Shown in pieces: positions 6,512 to 8,212 of a DNA stretch of 8,212 bases. Position 1 is the stretch's first letter. Every line of letters starts with the position of its first letter. The position numbers and the translations under genes were made by a program. The notes beneath the pieces are model-generated. The model was given only the letters and a program-made list of their open reading frames with translations, had not been told where the DNA came from and ran no database searches. Origin of the DNA: Spirochaetota bacterium (GTDB lineage Bacteria > Spirochaetota > Leptospiria > Turneriellales > Turneriellaceae). Location of the stretch: the NCBI GenBank assembly GCA_029561505.1, contig JAKQXK010000429.1:1-8212 (forward strand), given 5' to 3'.

Positions 6512-8047
6512 CAGCAGCGCGATAATGTCAGAGGCGACCATACCGCGATCAGTTCTGTTCTCTTCACACCACAGGTGAGCCGCGAGGCCGTGCAGAAAAA
6601 CACCGGCGCTGGCGGCATCGAACGGCATAAGCCCGGCTGACAGCGCGCAGATGATTCCGGTTAAGACGTCTCCCGAACCCGCCGTAGCAAGGGCAGCGTT
6701 CGCCCAGGGCGAGACGCGTATCTCACCTTTGGGCGTTGCGATGAGTGAGTGTGCTCCCTTCAGAACAACGACCGAGTTATAACGTTTTGCGGCGAGGCGC
6801 ACGGCAGCATACCGGTCACTTTCTACCTCTGCCGAAGTGATGCCGAGAAGCCGCGCCATCTCGCCCGAATGCGGAGTCAGAATGCGGGGCAGAGTGGCCG
6901 CTGCGGCGCCGGCTATGTTTGTCAGGCCGTCGGCATCGACTGTCAGAACTATTTCACACCCAAGCCAGAGGCGCTCTGATAGCTGTTTTGCCTCTTGCGT
7001 CAGGCCAAAACCGGGGCCGAGCGCAGCGGCATGGCGCTTTTGCAGCAACGTGGCGATATCGGCGCTGGCTGCGTCTGCCGGCAGCGCGTGTAGCATAATT
7101 TCGTTGGCACGTTGCCCAGCGGCAGCTACCACTTCGCTGTGCGTGGCAATCGTCGCGAGGCCTGCGCCTGCACGTAGTGCAGCGAGCGCAGCGAGATTGG
7201 CGGCGCCGGCTTTTTCAGGTGAGCCCGCGAAAATGATCACATCGCCCGAACGGTGTTTATACGTGCCGGCGCCCCGCGGTGCGAGCCACGTTTTGGCCAT
7301 GGCCGCGGTAACCATCGAGCCGACGCTTTTCGTCTCTGACAGAATTATTGCGTCGCTGTGCCCGGTGTGTACAATTTTAACGCGCCCACAGGTTTCGCTG
7401 CCGCGCGGTGTCAGCATACCAGATTTCGCGTGCGCGAAGGTGATTGTATGCGTGGCTTGCACCGCGTTACCCAGAATTTCGCCGGTATCAGCGTCGAGCC
7501 CGCTCGGCAGGTCGAGCGCGACACGGTAGCCCTGAAAGCAATTGAACGCCGCGACGATATCTTGCGTATCGGCACCGAGCGTACGGCTGAGGCCGGTGCC
7601 GAAAAGCGCGTCGACGGCCAGCGTCGCATTTTTGAGTGCTGCAGCAAAGTCAGCAGTTGAATATTCATGACCAAACCAGACGCGTTGGCCGAGCGCGAGT
7701 AAAATTTCGAGGTTACGTTTTGCATCCCCCCTGATATCTGCTTCGGCGCCGTGCACAAAAATCGTGACCGTGGCCGCGAGCTGGCGGTCGGCCATAAGTT
7801 GCCTCGCGACGACAAAACCATCGCCACCATTGTTTCCCGTGCCGCAGAGTATCACGATTTGCGGGCTTTTAGCACCGCCGTTGAGCAGCTGTTTGATTGC
7901 TTCGGCCGCGCCCCGGCCGGCGTTTTCCATAAGAACGAATCCCGGAATTCTGAGCCGGTCGATGGCATATTGGTCGTACGCGCGCATCTGGGCGCGGCTG
8001 AGCAGCAGATCGCCAAAATCAGGGAGGTTGACCAGATTTGCGGGCAT
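6482..8047 (-). CDS. nnr: bifunctional NAD(P)HX epimerase / ADP-dependent dehydratase
   Basis: A 521-residue cofactor-repair enzyme of normal length for the fused YjeF_N + YjeF_C form. The N-terminal epimerase domain (about 12-235) shows MENAGRG (40-46), the phosphate loop GTGNNGGDG (69-77), DALFGTG (146-152) and DLPSGLDADTG (179-189). It interconverts R and S forms of hydrated NAD(P)H. The C-terminal ribokinase-like dehydratase domain (about 250-521) shows RSGDV and GSPEKAGAANLA, GPGFG (344-348), LTPHSGE (390-396), KGA (430-432) and AGSGDVLTG (456-464) with the catalytic Asp460. It restores S-NAD(P)HX to NAD(P)H using ADP. The TPHSGE motif has Ser where the family usually has Pro; the effect is probably small. 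The protein is cytosolic and housekeeping. The start is the ATG complementary to 8045-8047, preceded by a weak caggca. The gene is convergent with the AAA gene and divergent from the sdhB-like fragment. Confidence 0.95.
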   Translation of the reverse strand: MPANLVNLPDFGDLLLSRAQMRAYDQYAIDRLRIPGFVLMENAGRGAAEAIKQLLNGGAKSPQIVILCGTGNNGGDGFVVARQLMADRQLAATVTIFVHGAEADIRGDAKRNLEILLALGQRVWFGHEYSTADFAAALKNATLAVDALFGTGLSRTLGADTQDIVAAFNCFQGYRVALDLPSGLDADTGEILGNAVQATHTITFAHAKSGMLTPRGSETCGRVKIVHTGHSDAIILSETKSVGSMVTAAMAKTWLAPRGAGTYKHRSGDVIIFAGSPEKAGAANLAALAALRAGAGLATIATHSEVVAAAGQRANEIMLHALPADAASADIATLLQKRHAAALGPGFGLTQEAKQLSERLWLGCEIVLTVDADGLTNIAGAAAATLPRILTPHSGEMARLLGITSAEVESDRYAAVRLAAKRYNSVVVLKGAHSLIATPKGEIRVSPWANAALATAGSGDVLTGIICALSAGLMPFDAASAGVFLHGLAAHLWCEENRTDRGMVASDIIALLPVALGKIVT

Positions 8048-8049
8048 AA

Positions 8050-8071
8050 CTGCCTGACTCGCAGAGGGCAG
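8050..8071 (-). promoter_or_regulatory. bulged hairpin 2 bases before the nnr start codon
   Basis: Read on the - strand, ctgcc-ctc pairs with gag-(tca)-ggcag around the loop tgc: 8 pairs with a 3-base bulge on the 3' side. It is followed by TT and then the ATG (8047-8045). The arrangement resembles that ahead of rmuC (1535-1563) and the GGDEF-EAL gene (2811-2833). The weak Shine-Dalgarno-like agg overlaps the bulge and 3' arm, so folding could hinder initiation. Function is inferred; the stem is short enough that chance is a serious alternative. Confidence 0.35.
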
Positions 8072-8114
8072 CGTTCAAGGTGCCAACCGTTTTTCGCTTT
8101 ATGCCGTAATGCCA

Positions 8115-8212
8115 AAAAGAATTCTGAGTATACATGAAGATCAAACTCAAAGTCTGGCGCCAGAAGAATAAAGACGACAAGGGCAAGTTTCATGTATACT
8201 CAGAATTCTTTT
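8115..8212. repeat. perfect 24-base inverted repeat at the window end
   Basis: Arm 8115-8138 (from aaaagaattctgag to catgaa) is the exact reverse complement of arm 8189-8212. A 50-base spacer (8139-8188) separates them, and pairing stops inward at a G/T mismatch (8139/8188). The right arm ends at the last base, so the repeat may be longer. The left arm contains the ATG at 8134, and both arms contain gtatac. In RNA this stem would bury the start codon. A fold-back or assembly artefact at a contig end is a strong alternative to a natural element. Confidence 0.9.
8134..8212 (+). CDS. sdhB: succinate dehydrogenase/fumarate reductase iron-sulfur subunit, N-terminal fragment
   Basis: An open frame of 26 codons from an ATG and running off the window. 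It begins MKIKLKVWRQKNKDDKGKF, a close match to the usual opening of SdhB/FrdB proteins (LKVWRQK, then a basic/acidic run and KGKF). The full protein would carry a plant-type 2Fe-2S domain and a 4Fe-4S/3Fe-4S domain and pass electrons between the flavoprotein and the quinone site; none of those cysteines lies within the window. The last residues, HVYSEFF, are encoded by the right arm of the inverted repeat. The Tyr fits the family spacing after GKF, but the following residues are not ones I would expect, so the frame after about residue 19 may be artefactual. The gene is divergent from nnr across 86 bases. No sdhA precedes it in the window, which is unlike many sdh operons. No strong Shine-Dalgarno is present. 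Confidence 0.62.
   Translation, partial: MKIKLKVWRQKNKDDKGKFHVYSEFF

Noticed and set aside
6837..7529. 230-codon open frame on the + strand
   Set aside because: It is antisense to the well-supported nnr gene, with an Ala/Ser/Arg/Pro-rich translation and no domain.
7852..8193. 113-codon - strand frame beginning MKLALVVFILLA, resembling a signal peptide
   Set aside because: It starts inside the right repeat arm, crosses the sdhB start antisense, and then runs out of frame through the beginning of nnr. The hydrophobic start is the reverse reading of sdhB codons.
1..8212. CRISPR array, tRNA or rRNA gene, transposase, toxin-antitoxin or phage-defence cassette
   Set aside because: No spaced direct repeats, cloverleaf, rRNA-like sequence or matching protein motifs were seen on either strand. 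The window does not show a recognisable new multi-gene system.

Overview
The window (about 55% GC by eye) carries five complete protein genes, the first 26 codons of a sixth, and several hairpin-forming sequences around the gene starts. The proteins are ordinary for a Gram-negative bacterium. Codon style, the mostly absent Shine-Dalgarno motifs and a B-type SdhB/FrdB N-terminus would fit a spirochaete such as the Leptospirales. That placement is only an impression, since no rRNA or diagnostic marker is present.

Layout from left to right: 1-147 is a structured non-coding stretch ending in a near-perfect palindrome. A FAD-dependent oxidoreductase of the geranylgeranyl reductase-like type (148-1515) and an RmuC protein (1564-2727) follow. 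After a 118-base gap comes a membrane-anchored PAS-GGDEF-EAL cyclic-di-GMP protein (2846-5164), then a classical-type AAA ATPase with an unrecognised N-terminal half (5206-6471), only 41 bases downstream and probably co-transcribed. These four run on the + strand. Convergent to them, 10 bases away, is the bifunctional NAD(P)HX epimerase/dehydratase (6482-8047, - strand). It is divergent from the truncated start of a succinate dehydrogenase/fumarate reductase iron-sulfur subunit (8134 to the window end).

The genes do not form one obvious pathway. They cover redox chemistry on an unknown, possibly isoprenoid substrate, DNA maintenance (RmuC), second-messenger turnover, a AAA remodelling machine, nicotinamide cofactor repair and the respiratory chain. 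The only pair whose spacing suggests joint expression is the c-di-GMP protein and the AAA ATPase. I found no defence system, CRISPR array, transposase, tRNA or rRNA.

The most unusual signals are not in the proteins. A perfect 24-base inverted repeat runs exactly to the last base of the window and buries the start codon of the last gene; it may be real or a fold-back/assembly artefact. The left edge holds a palindromic repeat-like element. Hairpins abut or closely precede most start codons, where Shine-Dalgarno sequences are weak or missing.
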